64,000 bases of DNA, from assembly GCA_902489775.1 (NCBI GenBank), contig CABUBH010000002.1, positions 22,171 through 86,170 on the forward strand, written 5' to 3'. This document shows, in pieces, positions 34,657-44,188 of this stretch. This stretch comes from an uncultured Collinsella sp. GTDB lineage: Bacteria > Actinomycetota > Coriobacteriia > Coriobacteriales > Coriobacteriaceae. The position numbers and the translations under genes are program-made. The notes beneath the pieces were generated by a model. The model was not told the origin of the DNA and searched no databases. It saw only the letters and a list, made by a program, of their open reading frames with translations. Position 1 is the stretch's first letter. Each line of letters begins with the position of its first letter.

Positions 34657-35859
34657 CTAGCGGTAGCTTCGCTTGAGGATCTCGACGACATCGGGCTCGG
34701 TCAGGGCGACGGGATCGTGGCCGAACAGAGCGCCGTTGGTCGTTAGGGCATTGTGCGCGATGGCGGGCAGCTCGTCGGCGGTAATCCCCCATTCGCTCAT
34801 GGCAAGATCGGCAACATGGCAGGCTTTCATCAAGCGGGTAAGCTCAATTACAAAATCGTGCGGATCATCCGCGGCAACATTGCCCATCAGGCGTGCCATG
34901 TCGATATAGCGCTCGGGCGCGGCACCGTGATCGATCATCCACGTGTGGTAGGCACGCGCGATCATGATGAGGCCGGCGCCGTGCGGCAGGCCGTGATGAT
35001 GTGCACTCATGCCATGCTCAAGGCCATGGCATCCCGCGCAGCCCGAGCACACCATGGCATAGCCGCCGAGCGTGTTGGCAAAAGCGAGCTCGGCACGCGC
35101 ATCCAGGTCGTCGCCGCTGTTCACGCACGCAGCCAGCGAAGCCGCGGCGCGTCGAATACCCTCGCGGCAAACCATGTCGCCCATGGGCGTATTGGTATTG
35201 GCGATATAGCACTCGACGTTGTGGAACAGGGCGTCGAATCCCTGATAAGCCGTCAAGCGCGCCGGAACGCTCACCATCAGCTCGGGGTCGACGACCGAGA
35301 GCACCGGGAACAGACGCGGGTCGCCCAAGCGGAGCTTCTCGTCGTTCTCCTCGCAGGAGATTACGCCGCCCGCATCGGCCTCGGAGCCGGTGCCGGCCGT
35401 GGTGGTCACGCACACCAGCGGCAGCGGATCGTTGGGGATGGGCAGCCCAAGCGCGGTGCCGCCGTTCACAAAGTCCCAAATGTCACCGGGGCACTCGTTG
35501 CCCTCGGCATCCGCGTGCGGGTTTGCCGCCACCGCGCAGATGCCCTTGCTGCCGTCCATGACCGAGCCGCCGCCGAGTGCCAGCACAAAGTCGCAGCCAT
35601 GGGTGCACGCCATCCAGCCACCTGCGTTGACGGTTTCGCGCAGCGGGTTGGGCTCAATGCGGTCGAACAGCTCGTGTGCCACGCCGGCGCGGTCGAGCTC
35701 GGCCTCCACGCGCTCCAGATAGCCAAAGCGCTTGACCGAGTTGCCGCCGGTCGTGACGATGAGCGCCTTGGTGCCGGGGAGTTTCTGTGCACCCAGCTCG
35801 CTCAGCTTGCCCGCGCCAAACAGCACCCTGGTCGGCGCGAAGAATGTATAGCCGTTCAT
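34657..35859 (-). CDS. iron-containing alcohol dehydrogenase
   Basis: 400 residues, group III metal-dependent dehydrogenase. The NAD-binding region shows VLALGGGSVMDGSKGI and VCVTTTAGTGSEADAGGVIS; the iron ligands lie in the helical half: GFDALFHNVECY, GCHGLEHGMSAHHHGLPHGA (several His). Likely reduces a short-chain aldehyde or oxidises an alcohol with NAD(H) in fermentation; exact substrate not readable. AGGAG precedes the ATG. The palindrome array lies directly downstream. Confidence 0.9.
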   Translation of the reverse strand: MNGYTFFAPTRVLFGAGKLSELGAQKLPGTKALIVTTGGNSVKRFGYLERVEAELDRAGVAHELFDRIEPNPLRETVNAGGWMACTHGCDFVLALGGGSVMDGSKGICAVAANPHADAEGNECPGDIWDFVNGGTALGLPIPNDPLPLVCVTTTAGTGSEADAGGVISCEENDEKLRLGDPRLFPVLSVVDPELMVSVPARLTAYQGFDALFHNVECYIANTNTPMGDMVCREGIRRAAASLAACVNSGDDLDARAELAFANTLGGYAMVCSGCAGCHGLEHGMSAHHHGLPHGAGLIMIARAYHTWMIDHGAAPERYIDMARLMGNVAADDPHDFVIELTRLMKACHVADLAMSEWGITADELPAIAHNALTTNGALFGHDPVALTEPDVVEILKRSYR

Positions 35860-35965
35860 GCAACGATCTCCTCACGTATATATATGTGTCGCGTTGCCGC
35901 CATTATAGCGACCGCTGCGAGCGCCCGCTCCCGCCGCAAGGCGTCGCTTCAACAGCGATAATCGA

Positions 35966-36016
35966 CGTTTCCCCAGATAAAACCTACCAAAATAAACCTG
36001 TCCCTTTTTGGTAGGT
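35966..36016. repeat. GGGACAGG hairpin repeat, copy 2
   Basis: Leader CGTTTCCCCAGATAAAACC, then arms ACCTACCAAAA (35982-35992) and TTTTGGTAGGT (36006-36016) around the TAAACCTGTCCCT core. Lies upstream of the amino-acid binding-protein promoter. Confidence 0.85.
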
Positions 36017-36058
36017 AGAATAACCCATAAGGTAAGTATGTTTCTGAGTTATTTCGTG

Positions 36059-36088
36059 TTGACCCATTTGAGCGGGATGGGGTATAAC
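36059..36088 (+). promoter_or_regulatory. promoter of the amino-acid ABC operon
   Basis: TTGACC (36059-36064), 18-base spacer, TATAAC (36083-36088); start codon 43 bases further, with AAAGGTG as ribosome site. Confidence 0.75.
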
Positions 36089-36131
36089 TCTACTCAACCG
36101 CTAGGGATTTTATTGAGAAAGGTGTTCTACC

Positions 36132-37127
36132 ATGAGCAAGAACCTCTCCCAGCAGGTCGTTCTCGACCGCCGCGGCTTTGTCGCCGCCACCTTCGCAACC
36201 GTCGCCGGCCTTGGTCTTGCCGGCTGCTCCGACACCAGCGCCGAGGCCGACAAGGGTTCCGCCGCTGGCTCTTCCAAGAGCTCCGACGATACCGAGACTT
36301 CCACCACGCTCGATGCCAAGGCTTTCGACAAGCTCGTCGACAACGGCCCCAAGGCCGATGACGACGCCATCGCCGCCAGCACCTGGGCCACGGCCGTCAA
36401 GGACGCCGGCGTCTTTAAGATCGGTGGCGTTCAGACTTCCACGCTCTTCTCCCTCCTTAACGAGAAGGACGGCAAGACCCGTGGCTTCGACGCCGGTATC
36501 GCACAGCTCCTGTCCAACTACATCCTGGGCGAGAACAAGGTCGAGATCACCCAGGTGACCTCTGACACGCGCGAGTCCGTCCTGCAGAACGGCCAGGTCG
36601 ACGCCGTCTTCGCCACCTACACCATCACCGATGAGCGCAAGAAGCTCGTCTCCTTCGCCGGCCCCTACTACTACACGCAGCAGGCCATCCTGGTGCTCGC
36701 CGACAACGACGACATCAAGAGCGTCGACGACCTGGCCGACAAGAACGTCGCCGTCCAGTCCGGCTCCAACGGCCCCGCCATCCTGGAGGAGTTCGCTCCC
36801 AAGGCCAGCCAGCAAGAGTTCAAGACCGACGAGGAGGCCCGTCAGGCACTCCAGCAGGGTCGCGTTGACGCCTACGTCATCGACAACAACATGCAGCAGA
36901 GCGCCCTGGTGCGCGAGCCCGGCAAGTATAAGATTGCCGGCAAGCCCTTCGGCAGCAAGGAGCCCTACGGCATCGGCCTGCCGCTCGATTCCGACGGTGT
37001 CGCCTTTGTCAACGACTTCCTTAAGAAGATCGAGGATGACGGCACCTGGACCGAGCTGTGGCAGATCTGCATTGGTGACCGTACGGGCGACACCAATGTT
37101 CCCGAGCTGCCCGAGATCGGCGCCTAG
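36132..37127 (+). CDS. amino-acid ABC transporter substrate-binding lipoprotein
   Basis: 331 residues. Signal region DRRGFVAATFATVAGLGLAGC has a twin-Arg-like start and a lipobox ending LAGC (C36), so it should be lipidated after export. A Ser/Asp-rich linker to ~85 is followed by a family-3 binding domain: RGFDAGIAQLLSNYILGENK, VTSDTRESVLQNGQVDAVFA, FAGPYYYTQQAILVL, VAVQSGSN. This fits glutamate/polar amino acid uptake. First gene of a four-gene operon with two permeases and an ATPase; a hairpin at 37216 separates it from the permeases. Confidence 0.92.
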   Translation: MSKNLSQQVVLDRRGFVAATFATVAGLGLAGCSDTSAEADKGSAAGSSKSSDDTETSTTLDAKAFDKLVDNGPKADDDAIAASTWATAVKDAGVFKIGGVQTSTLFSLLNEKDGKTRGFDAGIAQLLSNYILGENKVEITQVTSDTRESVLQNGQVDAVFATYTITDERKKLVSFAGPYYYTQQAILVLADNDDIKSVDDLADKNVAVQSGSNGPAILEEFAPKASQQEFKTDEEARQALQQGRVDAYVIDNNMQQSALVREPGKYKIAGKPFGSKEPYGIGLPLDSDGVAFVNDFLKKIEDDGTWTELWQICIGDRTGDTNVPELPEIGA

Positions 37128-37215
37128 GCAGCGAGCCTAGTAACGGCCGCTACGAAACCATACGGAAACGCACGATGCGCTTTATTGCGCTAAACTGTTT
37201 CCTCACTGAGTTGTC

Positions 37216-37244
37216 GGGGCTTCCGTACACACGGGAGCCCCTTT
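37216..37244 (+). terminator. intercistronic hairpin between binding protein and permeases
   Basis: GGGGCTTCCGT faces ACGGGAGCCCC around ACAC and is followed by TTTCC, a short U run. Likely partial terminator or mRNA-stabilising stem giving more binding protein than permease. Confidence 0.6.
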
Positions 37245-37265
37245 CCTTACCGGCGGGAGGTCCGC

Positions 37266-37925
37266 ATGAGTCTCTCCGAGCTCTGGTCGCTCTATGGCCA
37301 GAACTATATCGACGCGCTGCTAGCAACCTGGGGTATGACGCTTGAGTCGTTTGTCATCGCCATGGTGCTGGCCGTCGCCGTCACTGTGATGCGCGTGTCG
37401 CCGCTCAAGCCGCTGCGCGTCTTTGGCGACCTGTATGTCCAGGTCTTCCGTAACATTCCCGGCATCGCGCTGCTCATTATCGTCGTCTACGCGCTGCCGC
37501 CGCTCAAGGTCGTCCTGCCCTACCGCACCTGCGTTATCGTCGCCACGGTGTTGCTGGGCTCGGCATTTGGCTCCGAGAACTTTATGAGCGGCATCAACAC
37601 CGTCGGTGTCGGCCAGGTGGAAGCCGCCCGCTCGCTGGGCATGAGCTTCAGCCGTATCCTCGCCAAGATCGTGATTCCGCAGGCGCTGCGCTCGAGCGTA
37701 CTGCCCATGACCAACCTCTTTATCGCCGTCATGCTCACCACCGCGCTCGGCAGTCAGGTGCCGTTGCAACCGCAGGAGCTCACCGGTGTGGTGAGCTACA
37801 TCAATACGCGCTCGCTCGGCGGCGTCGCCGCGTTCTTTATCTCGGCGCTCGGCTACCTGGGCACGGCCTTTGTGGTGAGCCACATTGGCAACTATATCGA
37901 TAAGAAGGTGAGGATCCTCCGATGA
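37266..37925 (+). CDS. polar amino-acid ABC transporter permease 1
   Basis: 219 residues, five membrane helices. The HisM/GlnP-type EAA loop is GQVEAARSLGMSFSRILAKI, followed by VIPQALRSSVLPMTN. Substrate passes through a heteromeric pair with the next gene, whose ATG overlaps this stop (ATGA). GGGAGG lies upstream of the ATG. Belongs to the glutamate-like GluABCD operon type of Actinobacteria. Confidence 0.92.
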   Translation: MSLSELWSLYGQNYIDALLATWGMTLESFVIAMVLAVAVTVMRVSPLKPLRVFGDLYVQVFRNIPGIALLIIVVYALPPLKVVLPYRTCVIVATVLLGSAFGSENFMSGINTVGVGQVEAARSLGMSFSRILAKIVIPQALRSSVLPMTNLFIAVMLTTALGSQVPLQPQELTGVVSYINTRSLGGVAAFFISALGYLGTAFVVSHIGNYIDKKVRILR

Positions 37926-38755
37926 GTAAGCATACCTCCCCTGCACTCACCATGCGCGATGCGCTCTACGAGGCTCCCGGCCCCAAGATGCGCGCCAAGA
38001 TTCGCATCGGCACCGCCATCTCGCTTGTTGCCGTCGCCGCGCTCGCCGTCCTGGTACTGCAGCGCTTTTATGTGACCGGCCAGCTTTCGATCCACTATTG
38101 GTATTTCTTTACGCACCTCACCACCTGGAAGTTCTTGCTTGCCGGCTTTGAGGGCACCGTTAAGGTTGCACTCACCGCCGGCGCCATCGCACTGGTTCTG
38201 GGCCTCGCCCTCATGCTCGGTCGCACGAGCGACATCAAGCCGCTGCAGCTGGTCTGCCGCGTGCTCACCGACTTCTTCCGCGGCGTGCCGAGCCTGCTGT
38301 TCATCTACTTCTTCTTTTTGGTGCTGCCCCAGTATAAGATCGCACTGCCGTCGTTTTGGATGCTCACGCTGCCCGTCGCACTCGCCGCTGCCGGCGTGCT
38401 GGCCGAGATCTTCCGCGCCGGCGTCAATGCCGTGCCGCGCGGCCAGGTCGAGGCCGCTCAGGCACTCGGCCTCTCCAAAGCTAAAATCACCTTTAAAATC
38501 GTGCTACCGCAGGCGATTCGGTTTATCATTCCCTCGTTGATTTCGCAGCTTGTGGTCGTAGTCAAAGACACCACCGTCGCCTACGTGGTGAGCTACCCCG
38601 ACCTGATGCAAAACGCCCGCGTGCTCATTACCAACTACGACGCGCTCGTGTCGGTCTACCTGGTAATCGCGGTCATCTATATCCTCATCAACGTCGCGAT
38701 CAACAAGGCCGCTGTCTACGTCTCGCACAAGACCGGCGCGACGATCATCCGCTAA
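37922..38755 (+). CDS. polar amino-acid ABC transporter permease 2
   Basis: 277 residues, longer than permease 1 because of a ~60-residue cytosolic N-terminus. EAA loop: RGQVEAAQALGLSKAKITFK followed by IVLPQAIRFIIPSLI. DFFRGVPSLLFIYFFFLVLP is the typical early helix. Start codon overlaps the previous stop by four bases, so translation is coupled. Partner of the permease at 37266. Confidence 0.92.
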   Translation: MSKHTSPALTMRDALYEAPGPKMRAKIRIGTAISLVAVAALAVLVLQRFYVTGQLSIHYWYFFTHLTTWKFLLAGFEGTVKVALTAGAIALVLGLALMLGRTSDIKPLQLVCRVLTDFFRGVPSLLFIYFFFLVLPQYKIALPSFWMLTLPVALAAAGVLAEIFRAGVNAVPRGQVEAAQALGLSKAKITFKIVLPQAIRFIIPSLISQLVVVVKDTTVAYVVSYPDLMQNARVLITNYDALVSVYLVIAVIYILINVAINKAAVYVSHKTGATIIR

Positions 38756-38791
38756 CGCTTTACCATTTCGAGTCATAAGGAGCCGAGCACC

Positions 38792-39556
<765 letters not shown>

Positions 39557-39608
39557 CCCAATTGCCATATCTGCTCGCCATGACCATCCAAACTCGAAAG
39601 CAACACCT

Positions 39609-40418
39609 ATGATCGGAACTCGCACTTCATCGTCATACACCCCGCACGTCGACGTCGATCCCGCCGACCGCCCGCTCATCCTCGTCGCGCCGCGCTGGGA
39701 AGAGGCGAAGCCGTTTTTAAGCGAGACGCTCTCCCCCAACGAGGAAATCGCAAGTGTCTTTGTCGATGCCATCCTTGCCGCCGGCGGCCTGCCGCTGCAG
39801 ATGTCCATCACCGAGGACATTGAGGTCATCCGCCATTACGTCGATATCGCCGACGGTATCGCTATTCCCGGCGGCCCGGATGTCAACCCCAAACGCTGGG
39901 GCGATGATCGACCCTACGACCCCACCCTCTGCTGCGAGATCCGCGATAGCTTTGAGTTTAAGCTGGTCGGCGAGGTGCTCCGCGCCAAAAAGCCGCTCTT
40001 TACCACCTGCCGTGGCACGCAGTTGCTCAACGTCGCCACTGGCGGCACCCTGTGCATGGACGTGCCGAGCCTGGGCGCTCGCGAGGGCCGCACGCAGTGG
40101 CGCCATACCCACGTGCTCAACGACCCCGTGCATCCCGTCGAGGTCGTGCCGGGCTCGCTGCTCGACCGCGCGGTTGGCGGACACAGGCTGATCCAAACCA
40201 ACTCCGCACACCACTGCTGCGTCGATCGTCTGGGTAAGAGCACGCGCTTGGTCGCCAAGGCAACCGACGGCGTTCCCGAGTGCATCGAGGTCGAAGGCCA
40301 GCCATTCTGTCTAGGCGTGCAATGGCATCCTGAGTACACGTGGAAGACGCTCGAGACCGACTTTAACCTGTGGAAGTCGTTTGTCGAGGCAGCGGCCAAG
40401 GTAAAGCAGGCACGCTAG
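39609..40418 (+). CDS. gamma-glutamyl-gamma-aminobutyrate hydrolase family protein (peptidase C26)
   Basis: 269 residues. Class I glutamine-amidotransferase fold with nucleophile Cys in FTTCRGTQLLNV and the His-Glu pair in LGVQWHPEYTW; GIAIPGGPDVNPKRWG is the oxyanion-side loop. PuuD-type enzymes hydrolyse gamma-glutamyl amides. It follows the amino-acid transporter by 52 bases, so it may process imported gamma-glutamyl compounds to free glutamate; that link is inference. ATG 39609 chosen as start; the open frame extends upstream over the ATPase gene, which is not plausible. Confidence 0.88.
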   Translation: MIGTRTSSSYTPHVDVDPADRPLILVAPRWEEAKPFLSETLSPNEEIASVFVDAILAAGGLPLQMSITEDIEVIRHYVDIADGIAIPGGPDVNPKRWGDDRPYDPTLCCEIRDSFEFKLVGEVLRAKKPLFTTCRGTQLLNVATGGTLCMDVPSLGAREGRTQWRHTHVLNDPVHPVEVVPGSLLDRAVGGHRLIQTNSAHHCCVDRLGKSTRLVAKATDGVPECIEVEGQPFCLGVQWHPEYTWKTLETDFNLWKSFVEAAAKVKQAR

Positions 40419-40453
40419 CTCGCAAATCACACAGGCTTAAACCTTCCATGCTA

Positions 40454-40491
40454 GGGGGGGGCGGACACCAGCCACGGTGCCCGCCCCCCCC
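40454..40491. terminator. GC-rich hairpin between convergent genes
   Basis: GGGGGGGGCGGACACC pairs with GGTGCCCGCCCCCCCC around AGCCAC; no long U run. Position between convergent genes suggests a terminator. Confidence 0.55.
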
Positions 40492-40530
40492 TGTATTTGG
40501 TATGCTCGTATGATTATCCCTCACAAGCAA

Positions 40531-41349
40531 TCAAAGAAATCTCGACCGCAATTGGTCGACGGTAAAGCAAATGGTGAAAACGCTTGCTACGTTTATTAGG
40601 CAGCCAATTAAAATCGAGGTGCATTGACCATCCTCCAACGGGGTCACGCCACAAATCCACATGAGCATCGAGGCTGGAAGCGGAAGCACGGAATTGGCCC
40701 CGAGCTGTATGTAGATCGCTACAACGTTGACAAGTAGCAGCATGCCAAACGGACCGAAGCCGGACCCAAAATAGGAAACAACAATCACGCAAGAGACCAC
40801 GTATGCGAGGCAGACCGCACTCGCCAGAAGAAGTCGATCGCAAAACATATTCAGGTTGAAACACTGTTGAGCATCCAAAACGATTGCGCAGTTAAGGCAG
40901 TACAAAACGACACTCGACAGGATAAACGCGCCCAAAAGGGCAAAAGAAGACAGCACCACTCGCGCAACGATAGCGCACACACGCTTCCCTCCCCGAGCCT
41001 CCGACAACCCCCACGGTTCCTCAATAAAGCCCGAACTGACAAAGCGCGGCACAATGCAAGCCGCGATGAACGGAAAGAACAATGCATGAGCCAACGGGGC
41101 TACGTTGAACAGCAGACCGCGAAAAACCTCTGCATTACCAAATAGAAGGACATCCTCTGCCGATAGCCGAAGCGTCGGGTCTGGGAAAAAGCCTAAGAAA
41201 CTGTTCTCACGGAGGCTACAGAACCACATCGGGAAAGAACTAAGCTGCAATACCACCATGCACGCATAAATTACCAGGATTAAGGCGTACGTCCATTTGC
41301 TCACATGCTTCAATTCTGAATGAAGGAATCTTCTAGTCTGACGAGCCAT
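40531..41349 (-). CDS. ABC-2 type transporter permease (immunity/export-like), subunit 2
   Basis: About 272 residues with six hydrophobic helices; no recognisable catalytic motif. The gene overlaps the 3' end of the preceding permease, so the two are coupled. Size, six-helix plan and the order ATPase-permease-permease recall LanFEG-type bacteriocin self-protection transporters, but substrate is unknown. GC content is lower than in core genes. ATG 41349 has GGGGGTG upstream; an alternative ATG is at 41358. Confidence 0.75.
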   Translation of the reverse strand: MARQTRRFLHSELKHVSKWTYALILVIYACMVVLQLSSFPMWFCSLRENSFLGFFPDPTLRLSAEDVLLFGNAEVFRGLLFNVAPLAHALFFPFIAACIVPRFVSSGFIEEPWGLSEARGGKRVCAIVARVVLSSFALLGAFILSSVVLYCLNCAIVLDAQQCFNLNMFCDRLLLASAVCLAYVVSCVIVVSYFGSGFGPFGMLLLVNVVAIYIQLGANSVLPLPASMLMWICGVTPLEDGQCTSILIGCLINVASVFTICFTVDQLRSRFL

Positions 41350-42157
41350 TGAGCACACCCCCAGTACGAAAGCTCACGAGAGCGTAAATCAATACCGATA
41401 GACAGCTGGCTGCCGCGCCATATCCCAGAAGCGTCAGCTGCCCCATATCGCTATACCCAAGGGCACATCCGACTCCAAGGTACGGCCCCGGAAGAAAGAA
41501 GATCCATCGCAAGGACGGTATGGGCGTCTGAAGGTAAGTTCCGTAGAGCGTCAAGCTCATGACAAATCCAATAATTATCGCAGCCCCGCTCAATACAGCG
41601 CTGTCTGTAATCCGATAGATGGTCGTCGTCTCCAACGCAACCGATATCACCAATACGGCGTTGACTATCATTGCAGGCAAAAATACAGTTAGCATGTCGT
41701 GCGAGTAGTTATGCCCTCCACGTATTATGGCTATTGCAAAAAGAAGAAGGCAAAGCGCACTATATGCTGCGCCAATTATTAAAGCAGACGAAAATGCATG
41801 GGCTAGAGCCCCATAAAAGCGGTTGAGACCTCTTGCCAAAGAAATTCGGCAGCCCTCTTCATAGCCACGCTCCTGTAGAATTACCAGGCAAACGATGAGT
41901 GGAACGAACAGGGATGTACCGGCAAAAGCGCTGCGCGCAAGGGACTCATCAGGCGCAGAAGGATCGATTGCATTCCAGAGGAAACCAATATCCTCCCCAC
42001 AAACGCCATAGCCAAAGGCGAGCAACGTTGTTCCGTTTTTTAGAAAGATGCCGAAGAGAAGGCCGAACGCCAACATAAGCGCAAGACCAAACTTCGCCGG
42101 AAATATCCTGTGCAAACGTATCATATCTGCCTTTATGGGATGGATCGCCCGCTTCAT
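41333..42157 (-). CDS. ABC-2 type transporter permease, subunit 1
   Basis: 274 residues, six hydrophobic segments. RAIHPIKADMIRLHRIFPAK is a basic N-terminus; a large first extracytoplasmic loop (GVCGEDIGFLWNAIDPSAPD) precedes helix 2, as in ABC-2 permeases. Its start overlaps the ATPase stop by four bases and its end overlaps the second permease. I cannot assign the substrate; context suggests peptide or antibiotic efflux. Confidence 0.75.
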   Translation of the reverse strand: MKRAIHPIKADMIRLHRIFPAKFGLALMLAFGLLFGIFLKNGTTLLAFGYGVCGEDIGFLWNAIDPSAPDESLARSAFAGTSLFVPLIVCLVILQERGYEEGCRISLARGLNRFYGALAHAFSSALIIGAAYSALCLLLFAIAIIRGGHNYSHDMLTVFLPAMIVNAVLVISVALETTTIYRITDSAVLSGAAIIIGFVMSLTLYGTYLQTPIPSLRWIFFLPGPYLGVGCALGYSDMGQLTLLGYGAAASCLSVLIYALVSFRTGGVLNGSSD

Positions 42158-42879
42158 AGCGAGACCGCCTTCATCAAGCGCCTGTAATACTCTTTTAGGG
42201 ACGACGCCTCATCCCTTATGACGTCCATCGATTCCTTTTTTAGCAGTTCGCCGTCATGAATAAACAGGCAGCTTGTTGCAACCGATGCCAACTCATCCAA
42301 ATCATGACTAGAGATGAGCATGGTCTTACCCTGCTCTCGATTCAATCGACCGATAAGGGCCCATATACTCTCGATGCCCAACGGATCCAATCCATTTGCC
42401 GGCTCATCGAAAATTAGTACGTCGGTGTCGCCCAATAAAGCCGTAGCTATATCCAGTCGCCGTTTCATTCCCAGAGAAAAACTGCTCACGCTCTTTTTCT
42501 CATCGACGTCCAGCCCGACTTGGCCCAAGACGCGAGGAACCTCACGTTTCTCATCGAGCCCCCATTCCGCACATCGGATCCGAAGATTCTCAGCCGCACT
42601 GAGGGATTGGTATGCTCCGCAGGAATCTGGCACATAGCCGACACGCGTCCGCATCAGGCTCAGCTCTTTTTTCGACTTGCCCCCAAAGAGCTCCACGCTC
42701 CCCGACGACGGCTCGCAGAGGCCCAAGACGATTTTAATAAGCGTGCTTTTGCCCGCACCGTTTGCACCAACAAGGGCAAGGAGCTCAGACTGATGCACCT
42801 CGAAGGAAACGTCATGCAAAACGCGCCGTTTCCCGTAGCGCTTTGACACCTTTGATAACTTTATCGCTGATGTGCTCAT
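42154..42879 (-). CDS. ABC transporter ATPase for the ABC-2 permease pair
   Basis: 241 residues from ATG 42879. Walker A GANGAGKSTLIK, signature FSLGMKRRLDIATALL, Walker B VLIFDEPANGLDPLG and switch ISSHDLDELA: the CcmA/LanF-like subfamily that pairs with ABC-2 permeases. GGGAGG is three bases before the ATG; the frame reaches 42915 but without a better site. Two TATCGTT half-sites at 42915 and 42934 upstream are shared with the operator of the XRE/DUF2975 operon. Confidence 0.9.
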   Translation of the reverse strand: MSTSAIKLSKVSKRYGKRRVLHDVSFEVHQSELLALVGANGAGKSTLIKIVLGLCEPSSGSVELFGGKSKKELSLMRTRVGYVPDSCGAYQSLSAAENLRIRCAEWGLDEKREVPRVLGQVGLDVDEKKSVSSFSLGMKRRLDIATALLGDTDVLIFDEPANGLDPLGIESIWALIGRLNREQGKTMLISSHDLDELASVATSCLFIHDGELLKKESMDVIRDEASSLKEYYRRLMKAVSL

Positions 42880-42914
42880 TGGCCTCCCTTCCTGCTCGAT
42901 AGCAAAACTGATCA

Positions 42915-42940
42915 TATCGTTTCTTCTTTCCTTTATCGTT
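42915..42940. promoter_or_regulatory. TATCGTT direct half-sites upstream of the ABC-2 operon
   Basis: TATCGTT at 42915-42921 and 42934-42940, 19 bases apart, with TTCGATAAC at 42961-42969. The same heptamer ends the palindrome at 43979-44012, so the XRE protein may bind both. Confidence 0.45.
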
Positions 42941-43001
42941 TTTTCTAGTTGTTATTGTTTTTCGATAACTCATATTTGTCAAGATAATCTAAAAGAAAGA
43001 A

Positions 43002-43018
43002 CCCGTGTTAGACACGGG
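43002..43018 (-). terminator. terminator of the XRE gene
   Basis: CCCGTGT-TAG-ACACGGG stem, followed on the minus strand by TTCTTTCTTTT. Confidence 0.8.
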
Positions 43019-43059
43019 CCCCTTTACGCTGATATTTCGTTATAGTTGTTCGCTTTATG

Positions 43060-43389
43060 CTACTCGTCGCTCAAATCTACAGCAAAGACTGATGTCGGAA
43101 GCGACGCCTCGTTACCTCCGCCATCCCGCATCTGTCTCACGACATTTTTTGCACGCTCGACAATAAGCTCCTCAAGCTCTTTCTCGCTCACACGCTGAAT
43201 AATATCTCCCGGTTGACAATCAAGCTCATCACAGATATCGAGAAGAGTCTTTAGGCGAATAGCTTTTATCTTTCCGTTTCTCAGCTTTGAAATATTAGCC
43301 GGAGTATGCCCCGTCGCCCGAATCAGATCAGCGCTGGTCTTTCCGGTCTTAAGCAGCTGCGTCTCAAGCTCGATGATGAGATAGCTCAT
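43060..43389 (-). CDS. XRE-family HTH regulator
   Basis: 109 residues. Cro/C1-type helix-turn-helix: LIRATGHTPANISKLRNGKI, then LKTLLDICDELDCQPGDII, typical of the short HTH_26 type. A ~35-residue helical tail follows. It sits 8 bases after the DUF2975 gene and is co-transcribed with it. Such pairs are common in Firmicutes and Actinobacteria, where the membrane protein may modulate the regulator. A 13-base inverted repeat upstream of the pair is the probable autoregulatory operator. Confidence 0.85.
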   Translation of the reverse strand: MSYLIIELETQLLKTGKTSADLIRATGHTPANISKLRNGKIKAIRLKTLLDICDELDCQPGDIIQRVSEKELEELIVERAKNVVRQMRDGGGNEASLPTSVFAVDLSDE

Positions 43390-43397
43390 GCTTCCTC

Positions 43398-43958
43398 CTA
43401 CACAAGCTCGTCAGACTGCTCTTGGAGCAGCGAGGCATAACTCCAGATCACCGAGATACACAGACAGACAGCCGCGCCGATAAGCGACCCCGCATCAAAG
43501 GCAACGCCTTGGCAAATCTCAATAACGAAGGAATGAGGCACGACGTAAAGCTCCAGCCCACCAATGGTAAGATTGACCGATCCGTAGGCACCAATAAGCG
43601 AAACCGCGGCGTTAACAGCAAAGGCAAGCGCAAGAACACGGATAAGCCGCACATGCGTCTTGGTAAAGGGCGAGACGCCTCGCGAGATGTTACGGCTGAT
43701 CCCACACAGAACGACAAGCGAAATACCCACGACGAGTGCCAGGCACAGTCCGCTTGGGATAACGATGCACCCGCCATCGAGAAGCGTCACGACGCCGAAA
43801 GAATCGACAGAGGCAACGTTTGCAACCGCATACCAGATCACGTAAACAACCAACGCGGCAAAAGCGACGAGCATCCCTGCAAAAACGGCTGCCATGCAAA
43901 AGCCAAGCTTCCTGATATTTTCGCCCGCTTTGGCCATACGCTGAACGCTGTTAGACAT
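43398..43958 (-). CDS. DUF2975 membrane protein
   Basis: 186 residues, four hydrophobic helices (first GFCMAAVFAGMLVAFAALVV) with a cytosolic loop containing SRNISRGVSPFTKTHVRLIR, the conserved DUF2975 core. Function unknown; partner of the XRE gene directly downstream. ATG 43958 follows GAGGGTGAG; the longer frame to 44120 would cross the operator and the neighbouring palindrome and is rejected. Confidence 0.8.
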   Translation of the reverse strand: MSNSVQRMAKAGENIRKLGFCMAAVFAGMLVAFAALVVYVIWYAVANVASVDSFGVVTLLDGGCIVIPSGLCLALVVGISLVVLCGISRNISRGVSPFTKTHVRLIRVLALAFAVNAAVSLIGAYGSVNLTIGGLELYVVPHSFVIEICQGVAFDAGSLIGAAVCLCISVIWSYASLLQEQSDELV

Positions 43959-43978
43959 ACACTCACCCTCATCGACTC

Positions 43979-44012
43979 TATCGTTATTCGAACAGTTTAT
44001 CGAACAACGATA
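43979..44012. promoter_or_regulatory. palindromic operator of the DUF2975-XRE operon
   Basis: TATCGTTATTCGA (43979-43991) faces TCGAACAACGATA (44000-44012), 12 of 13 positions paired, 8-base centre. It lies 21 bases upstream of the DUF2975 start codon. Confidence 0.65.
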
Positions 44013-44100
44013 TTGATTGCATGCGGAAAGCCCCGCCAGTGCGCATAGGCCATTTACTAACCCGGAGGGGTGAGCGTGGATTTTTGGACACATATCGAAC

Positions 44101-44164
44101 GAGAGTGGATAATCTCCCACTTTGAGGCCGCCACCGGGCCTAAAACGGGAGATTATCCACTCTC
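44101..44164. repeat. 64-base palindrome with perfect 18-base arms
   Basis: GAGAGTGGATAATCTCCC (44101-44118) and its exact complement (44147-44164) enclose 28 bases with an inner GGCC/GGCC pair. It lies between the DUF2975 promoter and the HPt stop. Confidence 0.85.
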
Positions 44165-44188
44165 ATAGTCATCAAAGCACGCAAGCTC

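Noticed and set aside
42961..44012. LexA box from GAAC/GTTC motifs in the DUF2975 promoter
   Set aside because: GAAC and its partner are not at the required four-base spacing; the region is better explained by the TATCGTT palindrome.
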